Below, one piece after another: positions 1-5,733 of a DNA stretch of 5,857 nt (position 1 is its first letter; each line of letters starts with the position of its first letter). Made by a program: the position numbers and the translations under genes. The DNA comes from Caldifarciminota bacterium 4484_100 (GTDB lineage: Bacteria; Hydrothermota; Tepidihabitantia; SM23-42), in contig MUKB01000079.1 in the NCBI GenBank assembly GCA_002049785.1, forward strand, positions 1 to 5,857, in the 5' to 3' direction. The notes under the pieces were generated by a model. That model ran no database searches and was not told the DNA's origin. It was given only the letters and a program-made list of their open reading frames with translations.

Positions 1-1104
1 CCTGAAGACCACAAGATTGTCCAAACATTGAAGGCAAAAAATTTTAATATCATCGATGAGCTGGAATTCACATATAACAACCTCAATGCACCCCGTATCA
101 TCGCGGTTACCGGAACCAACGGTAAGAGCACAACAATTGCCCTGATCAGTCACCTCCTGAAAAATGCCGGAATCAAAAACTTCCTCGGTGGTAATATCTC
201 TCCAGGAAGGCCATTTTCTCAGGCACTCCTTGAACTGGAATATAGTTATTACTGCCTTGAGGTATCATCCTTTCAATTGATGAGAATAAAAAAATTCCGA
301 CCCAATATCGCAGTAATCACCAATATCAGTGCCGACCACCTCAACTGGCACCACGATTTGAATGAATACATCAATGCCAAGGCGCGGATTCTGATGAACC
401 AGAACTCCAATGACCATCTTGTGCTCAACTACGATGACGAAAGGGTGAGGATACTGGCAACACAGAGTAGAGCAAATATTGTATTCTTCGGAACCGAAAC
501 CGAAAACGGAATCTGGTTTAATGGTGACTTTCATGACCATACCGAAAAACTCTTTTCACTCAACGGCCTATCCCTCAAAGGCAGGCATAACCTTATGAAT
601 ATTGCCGCAGCAATTGCGGTAATGCGAATAATCAAAATTGCAACAGAAGATATCCAGACCGGTCTCAGGACCTTCAAAACCCTGCCCCATCGATTGGAAG
701 AGATTGGAATATTCAACGGCATAAGCTATATCAACAATTCGATGTGCACCAATGAATCGGCTGCAATCGCCTCCTTCAATGCCCTGCCCGGTAACAAGAT
801 TGTCATCGTCGGTGGCAAATATAAAGGAACTGAAGGGAAAAGTTATCTTCTCCTTCTTACACAAAAAGCCAAGGCCTGCGTCATTCTGGGTGAAAATGCT
901 ATGTTCATAAAAAGATTTTTTGAATCACAAGGATACAAAAATTTTCTGATTGCCCATAATATGAAGGATGCGGTTGAGAAAGCACAATCGTTCGCTGAAA
1001 AAGGCGATATCATACTTCTGAATCCTGGATATGCATCGTTCGATTATTTTAAAAATTTTGAAGAGAGAGGTGAGGCATTTAAGGATGCAGTCAAAGGGAA
1101 TTGA
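1..1104 (+). CDS. murD: MurD, UDP-MurNAc-L-alanine:D-glutamate ligase (5' partial)
   Basis: Cytoplasmic ATP-dependent ligase adding D-Glu to UDP-MurNAc-L-Ala. The frame is open to base 1, so the gene starts upstream; the TTG at 28 is probably not the start. About 367 residues are visible of a usual 440-450, so most of the N-terminal UDP-binding domain is missing. Visible in order: P-loop GTNGKSTT (112-135), LEVSSFQL (Glu at 259-261), ADHLNWH (His at 337-339), the Lys normally carbamylated in YINAKARIL (379-381), GRHNLMN (580-600), LPHRLE (682-699), GGKYKG, and the C-terminal NPGYASFDYFKNFEERG, which matches the SPACASFDQF-type D-Glu site. SSFQL and the ASFD tail favour MurD over MurC, MurE or MurF. 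Oddities: INNSMCTN (730-753) replaces the usual INDSKATN, and GGNISPGRPF (187-216) replaces GGNIG-P. The gene ends inside ftsW with a 20-base overlap. Identity is firm; the exact amino acid added is inferred from family and context. Confidence 0.95.
   Translation, partial: PEDHKIVQTLKAKNFNIIDELEFTYNNLNAPRIIAVTGTNGKSTTIALISHLLKNAGIKNFLGGNISPGRPFSQALLELEYSYYCLEVSSFQLMRIKKFRPNIAVITNISADHLNWHHDLNEYINAKARILMNQNSNDHLVLNYDDERVRILATQSRANIVFFGTETENGIWFNGDFHDHTEKLFSLNGLSLKGRHNLMNIAAAIAVMRIIKIATEDIQTGLRTFKTLPHRLEEIGIFNGISYINNSMCTNESAAIASFNALPGNKIVIVGGKYKGTEGKSYLLLLTQKAKACVILGENAMFIKRFFESQGYKNFLIAHNMKDAVEKAQSFAEKGDIILLNPGYASFDYFKNFEERGEAFKDAVKGN
1063..1074 (+). promoter_or_regulatory. Ribosome binding site for ftsW
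   Basis: A purine-rich AGAGAGGTGAGG lies inside the end of murD, about 10 bases before the ATG at 1085. It supports that ATG over two upstream in-frame candidates: ATG at 1031, which has no clear Shine-Dalgarno sequence, and GTG at 1070, which sits inside this motif. Spacing is slightly long, so the start is probable rather than certain. Confidence 0.55.
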
Positions 1105-2152
1105 TCGACTACTACTCTTCTCTGTAATTACCCTCATCGTATTGGGTATTATCTTTGTCTATTCATCATCCTACTATCGGGCAATGAGTCGGGGTGAAGA
1201 TTCAACCTACTACCTGGTGGCCCATCTGAAAAGACTTTTGATTGCCGGTGTATTTTTCCTGTTGGGTATCATCATTCCCTATGAAAAGATTAGAAAGTTA
1301 ATCCTCCCCATATTTATCTTAATGGTCATAACCCTTTTCCTTACTTTGATTGCCGGAAAAACCCAATTTGGGGCACGGCGTTCATTGGTCATCACATCAT
1401 TCGGCCTTCAGGTTTCAGAATTCGTCAGACTCTGGATTATTTTCTTCCTGGCAAACTTCTTTGCCCTCCATTCAGAAACTGCAGATACGAACCGGGGAAT
1501 CCTGGGCGCGATTATGATCTGTCTCTTCGTTATTCTTCTGGTAGCAATTCAACCTTCTATATCAATGGCGGTAATCTGCTTTATTATACTGATTATTATG
1601 TTAATCTATGGTGGAATCAAATTTAAGCTATTGGCACCAACCATACTCACAAGTTTGGCAATGATTGTCCTATTCATCCTCTTCTTTCCACATGCAAAAT
1701 ATCGTATCACAAGTTTCCTCAGCCATCCTACATATCAAGTTCAACAATCACTCATTGCAATCGGTTCCGGTGGATTTTTCGGTAAAGGACCTGGTGCTGG
1801 ACTGCAAAAATTCCTTTTCCTGCCGAGCATCTATAATGACTTCATCTTTGCCCACATTGCCGAGGAGATCGGTTTTCTTGGTGCATTCCTGGTCTTTCTC
1901 TTCTACTGGATGCTCTATTTACGAGGAATCTCCATTGCGGGTGCGGTCACTGACGAGTTCACACGACTTCTCGTTCTTGGCCTCAATGCCTCAATATTCA
2001 TTATTTTTCTGATTCATATTGGAGTAAGCATTGGCCTTCTGCCTCCTACTGGTATCCCCCTGCCCTTCATTTCATTCGGGGGCTGGTCCCTGGCGGCAAA
2101 TCTATTCGCAATGGGAATTATTCTTCAGGCGTCAAAACGGAGGATATTGTGA
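1085..2152 (+). CDS. ftsW: FtsW, SEDS-family septal peptidoglycan glycosyltransferase
   Basis: Integral membrane polymerase that links lipid II into glycan strands at the septum, normally with a class B PBP. From ATG 1085 it has 355 residues, about normal for FtsW/RodA, with multiple hydrophobic segments starting at residues 9-31 (ending VYSSSYY). Visible SEDS signatures: FGARRSL (95-101), LQVSE (108-112, usually QPSE), IQPSISMA (155-162, usually QPDxGT), the GSGGFFGKGPGAG loop (227-239), YNDFIFAHIAEEIG (250-263) whose Asp252 aligns with the essential Asp of RodA/FtsW, and GLLPPTGIPLPFISFGG (317-333). FtsW is preferred over RodA because the gene lies between murD and murG. The start overlaps murD by 20 bases and the stop overlaps the murG ATG by one base. 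Two signature motifs are altered, but the catalytic Asp and the QxSE Glu are kept, so it is probably active. Confidence 0.94.
   Translation: MQSKGIDRLLLFSVITLIVLGIIFVYSSSYYRAMSRGEDSTYYLVAHLKRLLIAGVFFLLGIIIPYEKIRKLILPIFILMVITLFLTLIAGKTQFGARRSLVITSFGLQVSEFVRLWIIFFLANFFALHSETADTNRGILGAIMICLFVILLVAIQPSISMAVICFIILIIMLIYGGIKFKLLAPTILTSLAMIVLFILFFPHAKYRITSFLSHPTYQVQQSLIAIGSGGFFGKGPGAGLQKFLFLPSIYNDFIFAHIAEEIGFLGAFLVFLFYWMLYLRGISIAGAVTDEFTRLLVLGLNASIFIIFLIHIGVSIGLLPPTGIPLPFISFGGWSLAANLFAMGIILQASKRRIL
2139..2143 (+). promoter_or_regulatory. Ribosome binding site for murG
   Basis: GGAGG lies in the last codons of ftsW. It is 8 bases before ATG 2152 and 5 before the adjoining GTG 2149. The ATG has the better spacing and codon and overlaps the ftsW stop as TGATG, so it is chosen; the GTG would add one residue only. 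Confidence 0.6.
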
Positions 2153-3183
2153 TGGTACACAGTGCAACCAACCTCAAGGTAATCATCTCAGGAATCGGCA
2201 CCGGTGGCCACTATTTCCCTGCCCTGGTTGTAGCCAGAGAATTCAGAAAATATAAAAAACAAGTGATATTCTTGGTGCGCAGAGGCTTCACCGAAGAAAG
2301 GATTGCCAGGACCTATGGTCTTTCCCTTTACTATATCAAGGCACAGCCCTATTTTGGCAAGGATCTTCTGACAAAATTTAAATTTTTCCTGTCCCTTTTC
2401 TACTCAACAATTAAATTGATCAGCCTTACCCGAAATGCAATAGGATTTGCATTCGGGGGTTTCGGTTCCCTCAGTCTCATCCTTGCCTGTCTATTCAACC
2501 GAAGAAAATTTTATATCTTCGAGCCGAATCGCATACCAGGCCGGGCGACACGTCTCTTTGCTGGCCGGGCCCAAACGGTCTTCCTGGGTCTTCCGTTAAA
2601 ACAACCCCTTCCCGGACATTCAATGATCACCGGGATCCCGATTCGATCCGGGTTCAAATCGAAACACTCTACCGTGAATCTCCCAGAAAGGCCCTTGATA
2701 CTGTTCATAGGTGCGAGTCAGGGAGCGCGCACCCTGAACAGACTCGCCTTAGAACTTCAGGATAGACTCCCGGAAAATTATCGGCTCAAAATAATAACCG
2801 GGACAAGGGACTATGACTGGGTTATAAAAGAGAAATCTCCCCGCATCCAGGCGATCGCCTTCACTGAAACCCCCTGGCAGGATATGGCTGAAGCTGAACT
2901 GGTCGTCTCCCGTGCTGGTGCCCTTTCTGGATACGAACTCCTCGCCCTCAACAAAAAGGTGATTTTCATACCATTTCCCTATGCTGTTGATAACCATCAA
3001 TACTATAATGCCCAGTTTTTTTGTGAAAATGGAACCGCGGTTATGATCGAAGAAAAAGAGCTGGATGCAGAAAAATTGCTCGTGATGATTGAAACGATGT
3101 TAAAGAAAAAAACCAGTTCCCGGTGCAAACTCATACTCAATGCAGAAGAGAAGATTGTTAAGAATATTCTGAAGGAGAACTGA
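2152..3183 (+). CDS. murG: MurG, UDP-GlcNAc transferase making lipid II
   Basis: Peripheral membrane GT-B glycosyltransferase that moves GlcNAc from UDP-GlcNAc onto lipid I at the cytoplasmic face. From ATG 2152 it has 343 residues, slightly short of the usual 350-360. N-terminal acceptor domain: GIGTGGHYFPAL (14-25, with the His important for catalysis), FGGFGS (101-106) and EPN (124-126, usually HEQN). C-terminal donor domain: TGIPIR (160-165, usually TGNPVR), GASQGARTLN (187-196), SRAGALSGYE (253-262, with the Glu that binds the donor ribose) and DNHQYYNA (280-287). The Glu, Gln and Asn of the donor pocket are kept. Several signature residues differ: His to Phe before Glu124, Gln to Pro125, and Asn to Ile162. 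TGATG overlaps couple it to ftsW upstream and murC downstream. Function is secure from motif order and context; the lineage is divergent. Confidence 0.94.
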   Translation: MVHSATNLKVIISGIGTGGHYFPALVVAREFRKYKKQVIFLVRRGFTEERIARTYGLSLYYIKAQPYFGKDLLTKFKFFLSLFYSTIKLISLTRNAIGFAFGGFGSLSLILACLFNRRKFYIFEPNRIPGRATRLFAGRAQTVFLGLPLKQPLPGHSMITGIPIRSGFKSKHSTVNLPERPLILFIGASQGARTLNRLALELQDRLPENYRLKIITGTRDYDWVIKEKSPRIQAIAFTETPWQDMAEAELVVSRAGALSGYELLALNKKVIFIPFPYAVDNHQYYNAQFFCENGTAVMIEEKELDAEKLLVMIETMLKKKTSSRCKLILNAEEKIVKNILKEN

Positions 3184-4547
3184 TGCTCGGTAAAACTGAA
3201 CATATCCATTTTGTGGGAATCGGTGGTATCGGAATGAGCGGGCTTGCAACCATAATGCACAACCTGAAATTCAAAGTCACCGGTTCTGACATTAACCCTT
3301 CATCCATCACCCGGAGGTTGAAGAAACAGGGTATAAGGGTGTATTACAACCATCGTTCCGAAAACATCTCTGGTGCCGATGTCGTGGTCTATTCATCTGC
3401 AATAAAGGACAGCAATCCTGAACTCGCTGAGGCCCGCAGACTCAACATCCCATTAATCCACCGAGCCGAACTGCTCGCTGAACTGACCCGTTTGAAACTT
3501 GCCGTATGTATCTCTGGAACCCATGGCAAGACAACCACCACATCCCTCATCAGCGAAGTGCTACAATACGGTGGGCTTTCTCCGACCACGATAATCGGTG
3601 GTATCATAAAAGGAAAGAGTCAGGCACGCTTGGGCAAAGGTGACTATCTGGTCTGTGAGGTTGATGAATCAGACAAGTCCTTTCTCAAGGTCTTCCCTTC
3701 ATATGCGGTGATAACAAATATTGAAGCCGAACATCTTGACCACTATAAAAACCTCGATGAGATACTGGAGAATTTTTCATACTTTGCAAATCATGTGCCG
3801 TTCTGGGGATGCACATTACTCGGTATTGATATACCAACAAGTCTGAGCATAAAGGAAAGGATAAGAAAAAGAACCATTCTCTATGGTCTGACCGAGGAGG
3901 CACAGTTGAAGGCCTATAATATCCGTCGGAGCAATTTCGGTTCAACATTCAATGTCAGTTTTCATAAGAAAAAGGTCGGAAGATTCAAAATCCATCTTCC
4001 TGGAGTTCATAATGTCAGCAACGCCCTTGCCGCCATCGGCATCGGCATAGAGCTGGGTATAAGAACGAAAAAAATTGCTGATGCACTCGAACAATTTCGT
4101 GGAGTCTATCGCCGTCTGGAATTCAAGGGGGAGGTAAGGGGAATAATGCTCTTTGACGACTATGGTCATCATCCAACCGAAATCGCCGTAACCCTGCAGA
4201 CCCTGCGCAACTACTTTCCGAAACAGAGGCTCATCACCATATTCCAGCCCCACCGTTACACACGCACATATTATCTGTTTGATGAATTTGCCTTTTCATT
4301 CCTCTATGCGGACATTGTAATTGTCACCAGAATATATCCAGCCCATGAATCGCCCATCCCCGGGGTTAGTGGCGAGGCCCTGTCCCGACGGATTAAAAAA
4401 GAACAGAAATCGGTCTATTACATACCTGATTTCTCTGAAATAATTAATTTCGTGAAGACAATTGCAAAACGTGATGACATAATCATCGTCCAGGGTGCTG
4501 GTGATATCAGTAAACTCCCCCCGCTTCTTCTTAAGGAGTTGAAATGA
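3183..4547 (+). CDS. murC: MurC, UDP-N-acetylmuramate:L-alanine ligase
   Basis: Cytoplasmic ATP-dependent ligase adding L-Ala to UDP-MurNAc, the first amino acid of the stem peptide. 454 residues, normal for MurC. Domain 1 starts with the UDP-MurNAc-binding loop GIGGIGMSG (12-20), with GSD at 34-36 and SSAI at 71-74. Domain 2 has the P-loop GTHGKTTTT (112-120), EVDESDKSF (159-167), NIEAEHLDHY (179-188), PGVHNVSNALAA (273-284) and GVYRRLEFKG (307-316). Domain 3 has DDYGHHPTEI (325-334), QPHRYTRT (355-362), YPAHESPIPGVSG (385-397) and QGAGDI near the end. All the usual invariant residues appear present, including the Asp of DDYGHHPTE, which contrasts with MurD in this window. ATG 3183 overlaps the murG stop as TGATG, with AAGGAG at 3172-3177 five bases before it. 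Nothing suggests truncation or a fusion to MurB or Ddl. Confidence 0.97.
   Translation: MLGKTEHIHFVGIGGIGMSGLATIMHNLKFKVTGSDINPSSITRRLKKQGIRVYYNHRSENISGADVVVYSSAIKDSNPELAEARRLNIPLIHRAELLAELTRLKLAVCISGTHGKTTTTSLISEVLQYGGLSPTTIIGGIIKGKSQARLGKGDYLVCEVDESDKSFLKVFPSYAVITNIEAEHLDHYKNLDEILENFSYFANHVPFWGCTLLGIDIPTSLSIKERIRKRTILYGLTEEAQLKAYNIRRSNFGSTFNVSFHKKKVGRFKIHLPGVHNVSNALAAIGIGIELGIRTKKIADALEQFRGVYRRLEFKGEVRGIMLFDDYGHHPTEIAVTLQTLRNYFPKQRLITIFQPHRYTRTYYLFDEFAFSFLYADIVIVTRIYPAHESPIPGVSGEALSRRIKKEQKSVYYIPDFSEIINFVKTIAKRDDIIIVQGAGDISKLPPLLLKELK
4513..4540 (+). promoter_or_regulatory. Possible hairpin covering the murB ribosome binding site
   Basis: AACTCC (4513-4518) is the exact reverse complement of GGAGTT (4535-4540), which contains most of the murB Shine-Dalgarno AAGGAG (4533-4538, five bases before ATG 4544). 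The stem would be 6 base pairs with a 16-base loop, all within the end of murC. Ribosomes finishing murC would open it, giving translational coupling. The stem is short and may be chance; no folding energy was computed. Confidence 0.3.
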
Positions 4548-5425
4548 AAAATATCTTCCGTTCGATTAAAGGCATCAGGGTATTGAAAAAAACACCACTT
4601 TCAAGATACACATCGTTCCACATTGGAGGTTATGCCGACTATCTCATCACCGTCCATTCAAAAAGGGCATTAAGGAATGTATTTGAGAAGATAAAGAAAT
4701 ATAAGATTAGATATTTTATTCTCGGTGCCGGAACAAACCTTCTTGTTGCGGATTCTGGTTTTCGCGGTGTAGTAATAAAACTCGGTGGTGCATTCAAACA
4801 GCTGAAGCAAAAAAATAATCAATTTATATGTGGTGCGGGTTTGCTTCTCGACAAACTGCTTGAGAAAACAGCAGACCGGGGATATCAGGGTGCCGAGTTT
4901 CTCGCCGGTATACCCGGCACTGTCGGTGGTGCAGTAAAGGGTAATGCAGGCGCCTTTGGAAAATCGATAAGTCAAATCGTTGAATCGATAACCATCTTTG
5001 ATGGAAAAAACTTCAAGGAATTGAAAAAAGAAAGTATTAAATTTGGCTACCGTTTCTCTTCTGTAAAAAACGGTGTCTTTATCATCCAGGTGAAAGTAAA
5101 GCTGAGAAAATCAAACCGCCGTAGCGTCACAAAGAAGATGGCATATTATAAAAACTACCGCAAACAGAGACAACCCGATGAATGGTCTGCAGGTTCATTC
5201 TTCAAAAATCCTCCGGAGGTTCCCGCTGGAAAATTGATTGAGCAGTGTGGATTAAAGGGTCTAAGAATAGGTGATGCTGAGGTGAGTAATAAACATGCAA
5301 ATTTCATTATAAACCGCGGCCAGGCAACTGCAGAACAGGTCATCGCCCTTGCCCAGAAGATCAAGAGGGTGGTGAAGAATAAAAAAGGGGTCACCCTTAG
5401 AGAGGAGGTAAGATTATTAAAGTGA
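4544..5425 (+). CDS. murB: MurB, UDP-N-acetylenolpyruvoylglucosamine reductase (type II)
   Basis: FAD-dependent, NADPH-using cytoplasmic enzyme that reduces UDP-GlcNAc-enolpyruvate to UDP-MurNAc, the MurC substrate. 293 residues, typical of the shorter type II MurB. Visible: TSFHIGG (23-29), FAD-binding LGAGTNLLVAD (60-70, Thr where Ser is commoner), AGIPGTVGGAVKGNAGAFG (121-139), FGYRFS (167-172, the active-site Arg), SAGSFFKNP (215-223, Ser218 as catalytic proton donor), CGLKG and GDAEVSNKHANFIIN (243-257), and LREEVRLL (285-292, the catalytic Glu). ATG 4544 overlaps the murC stop as ATGA, with AAGGAG at 4533-4538. The protein is strongly basic, with many Lys codons. Its position directly after murC matches dcw clusters that carry murB, but no ddl gene follows. 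Confidence 0.96.
   Translation: MKNIFRSIKGIRVLKKTPLSRYTSFHIGGYADYLITVHSKRALRNVFEKIKKYKIRYFILGAGTNLLVADSGFRGVVIKLGGAFKQLKQKNNQFICGAGLLLDKLLEKTADRGYQGAEFLAGIPGTVGGAVKGNAGAFGKSISQIVESITIFDGKNFKELKKESIKFGYRFSSVKNGVFIIQVKVKLRKSNRRSVTKKMAYYKNYRKQRQPDEWSAGSFFKNPPEVPAGKLIEQCGLKGLRIGDAEVSNKHANFIINRGQATAEQVIALAQKIKRVVKNKKGVTLREEVRLLK
5403..5409 (+). promoter_or_regulatory. Ribosome binding site for the ftsQ-like gene
   Basis: AGGAGGT, a near-perfect Shine-Dalgarno sequence, lies at the end of murB, but 12 bases before GTG 5422, longer than usual. A stop (TAG 5398-5400) sits just upstream in the frame, and no ATG, GTG or TTG occurs between it and 5422. The GTG, overlapping the murB stop as GTGA, is therefore the best start. 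ATT at 5416 would fit the spacing better but is a very rare initiator. Confidence 0.5.
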
Positions 5426-5733
5426 TAACATTTCTTTTATGCATTACGGTGCTCATTATTTTAGCCATTGGTCTATTAAAGAAAAAAGAACATTATCTCC
5501 TACTCTCTGAGGTAATACCTGGAGGCAAGATAATATCCCTGGAGGAAGGGATTGTATCATATAAGGGTGTCCAATACATATTTGGCACCAATGACCTGAA
5601 GAGGAAAAAATACCTACTGGAATCACTTGGATTGTTAAATATCGAAGACTCGCTCATCATTGATTTAAGATTTAGCCGACAAATTATTATCAAAAAAAGG
5701 AGGACTGAGATTGGAAAAAGAAGGAGGCGATAA
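5422..5733 (+). CDS. Minimal FtsQ/DivIB-like divisome protein, POTRA domain absent
   Basis: A 103-residue protein in the place normally held by ftsQ, between murB and ftsA. Residues 4-19 form one hydrophobic segment, followed by KKKEH. Residues 41-91 resemble the end of the FtsQ beta domain: GIVSYKGVQYIFG (43-55, like the strand-turn before FtsQ's 'v.lG'), a Lys-rich helix-like stretch with LLESLGLL (65-72), then IIDLRFSRQIIIK (79-91), close to the DLRF..QvivR strand that ends FtsQ. FtsQ is usually about 250 residues or more, with a POTRA domain after the membrane segment; there is no space for one here and no remnant in other frames, because murB lies directly upstream. It ends in a very basic tail (residues 91-103, eight Lys or Arg). 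Lys after, not before, the membrane segment would predict a cytoplasmic C terminus, the reverse of FtsQ. The FtsQ relationship is an inference from position and the C-terminal pattern; an unrelated small membrane protein remains possible. Confidence 0.65.
   Translation: MITFLLCITVLIILAIGLLKKKEHYLLLSEVIPGGKIISLEEGIVSYKGVQYIFGTNDLKRKKYLLESLGLLNIEDSLIIDLRFSRQIIIKKRRTEIGKRRRR
5721..5727 (+). promoter_or_regulatory. Ribosome binding site for ftsA
   Basis: AAGGAGG lies five bases before ATG 5733, an ideal arrangement. The same bases encode the Arg-rich end of the ftsQ-like protein. A second AAGGAGG at 5697-5703 also lies in this tail. Confidence 0.75.

Noticed and set aside
28..30. TTG at 28 as the true start of murD
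   Set aside because: The frame is open to base 1, and a start here would remove the whole UDP-binding domain just before the P-loop domain. The gene is simply cut by the window edge.
1031..1084. Longer ftsW with 18 extra N-terminal residues starting at ATG 1031
   Set aside because: It has no clear ribosome binding site, would overlap murD by 74 bases, and the added basic residues are not needed for a normal FtsW. ATG 1085 has a purine-rich site upstream.
1665..2255. Two + strand reading frames of 115 and 74 codons (1665-2012 and 2031-2255) overlapping ftsW and the murG start
   Set aside because: They lie in another frame of well-supported genes, are Ser- or Cys-rich with no recognisable motif, and have no convincing start signal.
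5385..5398. Inverted repeat AAGGG-GTCA-CCCTT near the end of murB, as a terminator
   Set aside because: The stem is only about 5 base pairs, lies inside coding sequence, and is followed by a purine-rich ribosome binding site, not a T-tract.
265..5693. Minus-strand reading frames of about 60-105 codons throughout
   Set aside because: All are antisense to conserved genes, show no family motifs or ribosome binding sites, and are explained by the reverse complement of the codon pattern of the real genes.
5422..5733. The ftsQ-like gene as a frameshifted or truncated remnant of a full-length ftsQ
   Set aside because: murB is intact right up to its start and ftsA begins at its stop, so no leftover POTRA sequence exists in any frame. 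An old in-frame deletion that still works remains possible.
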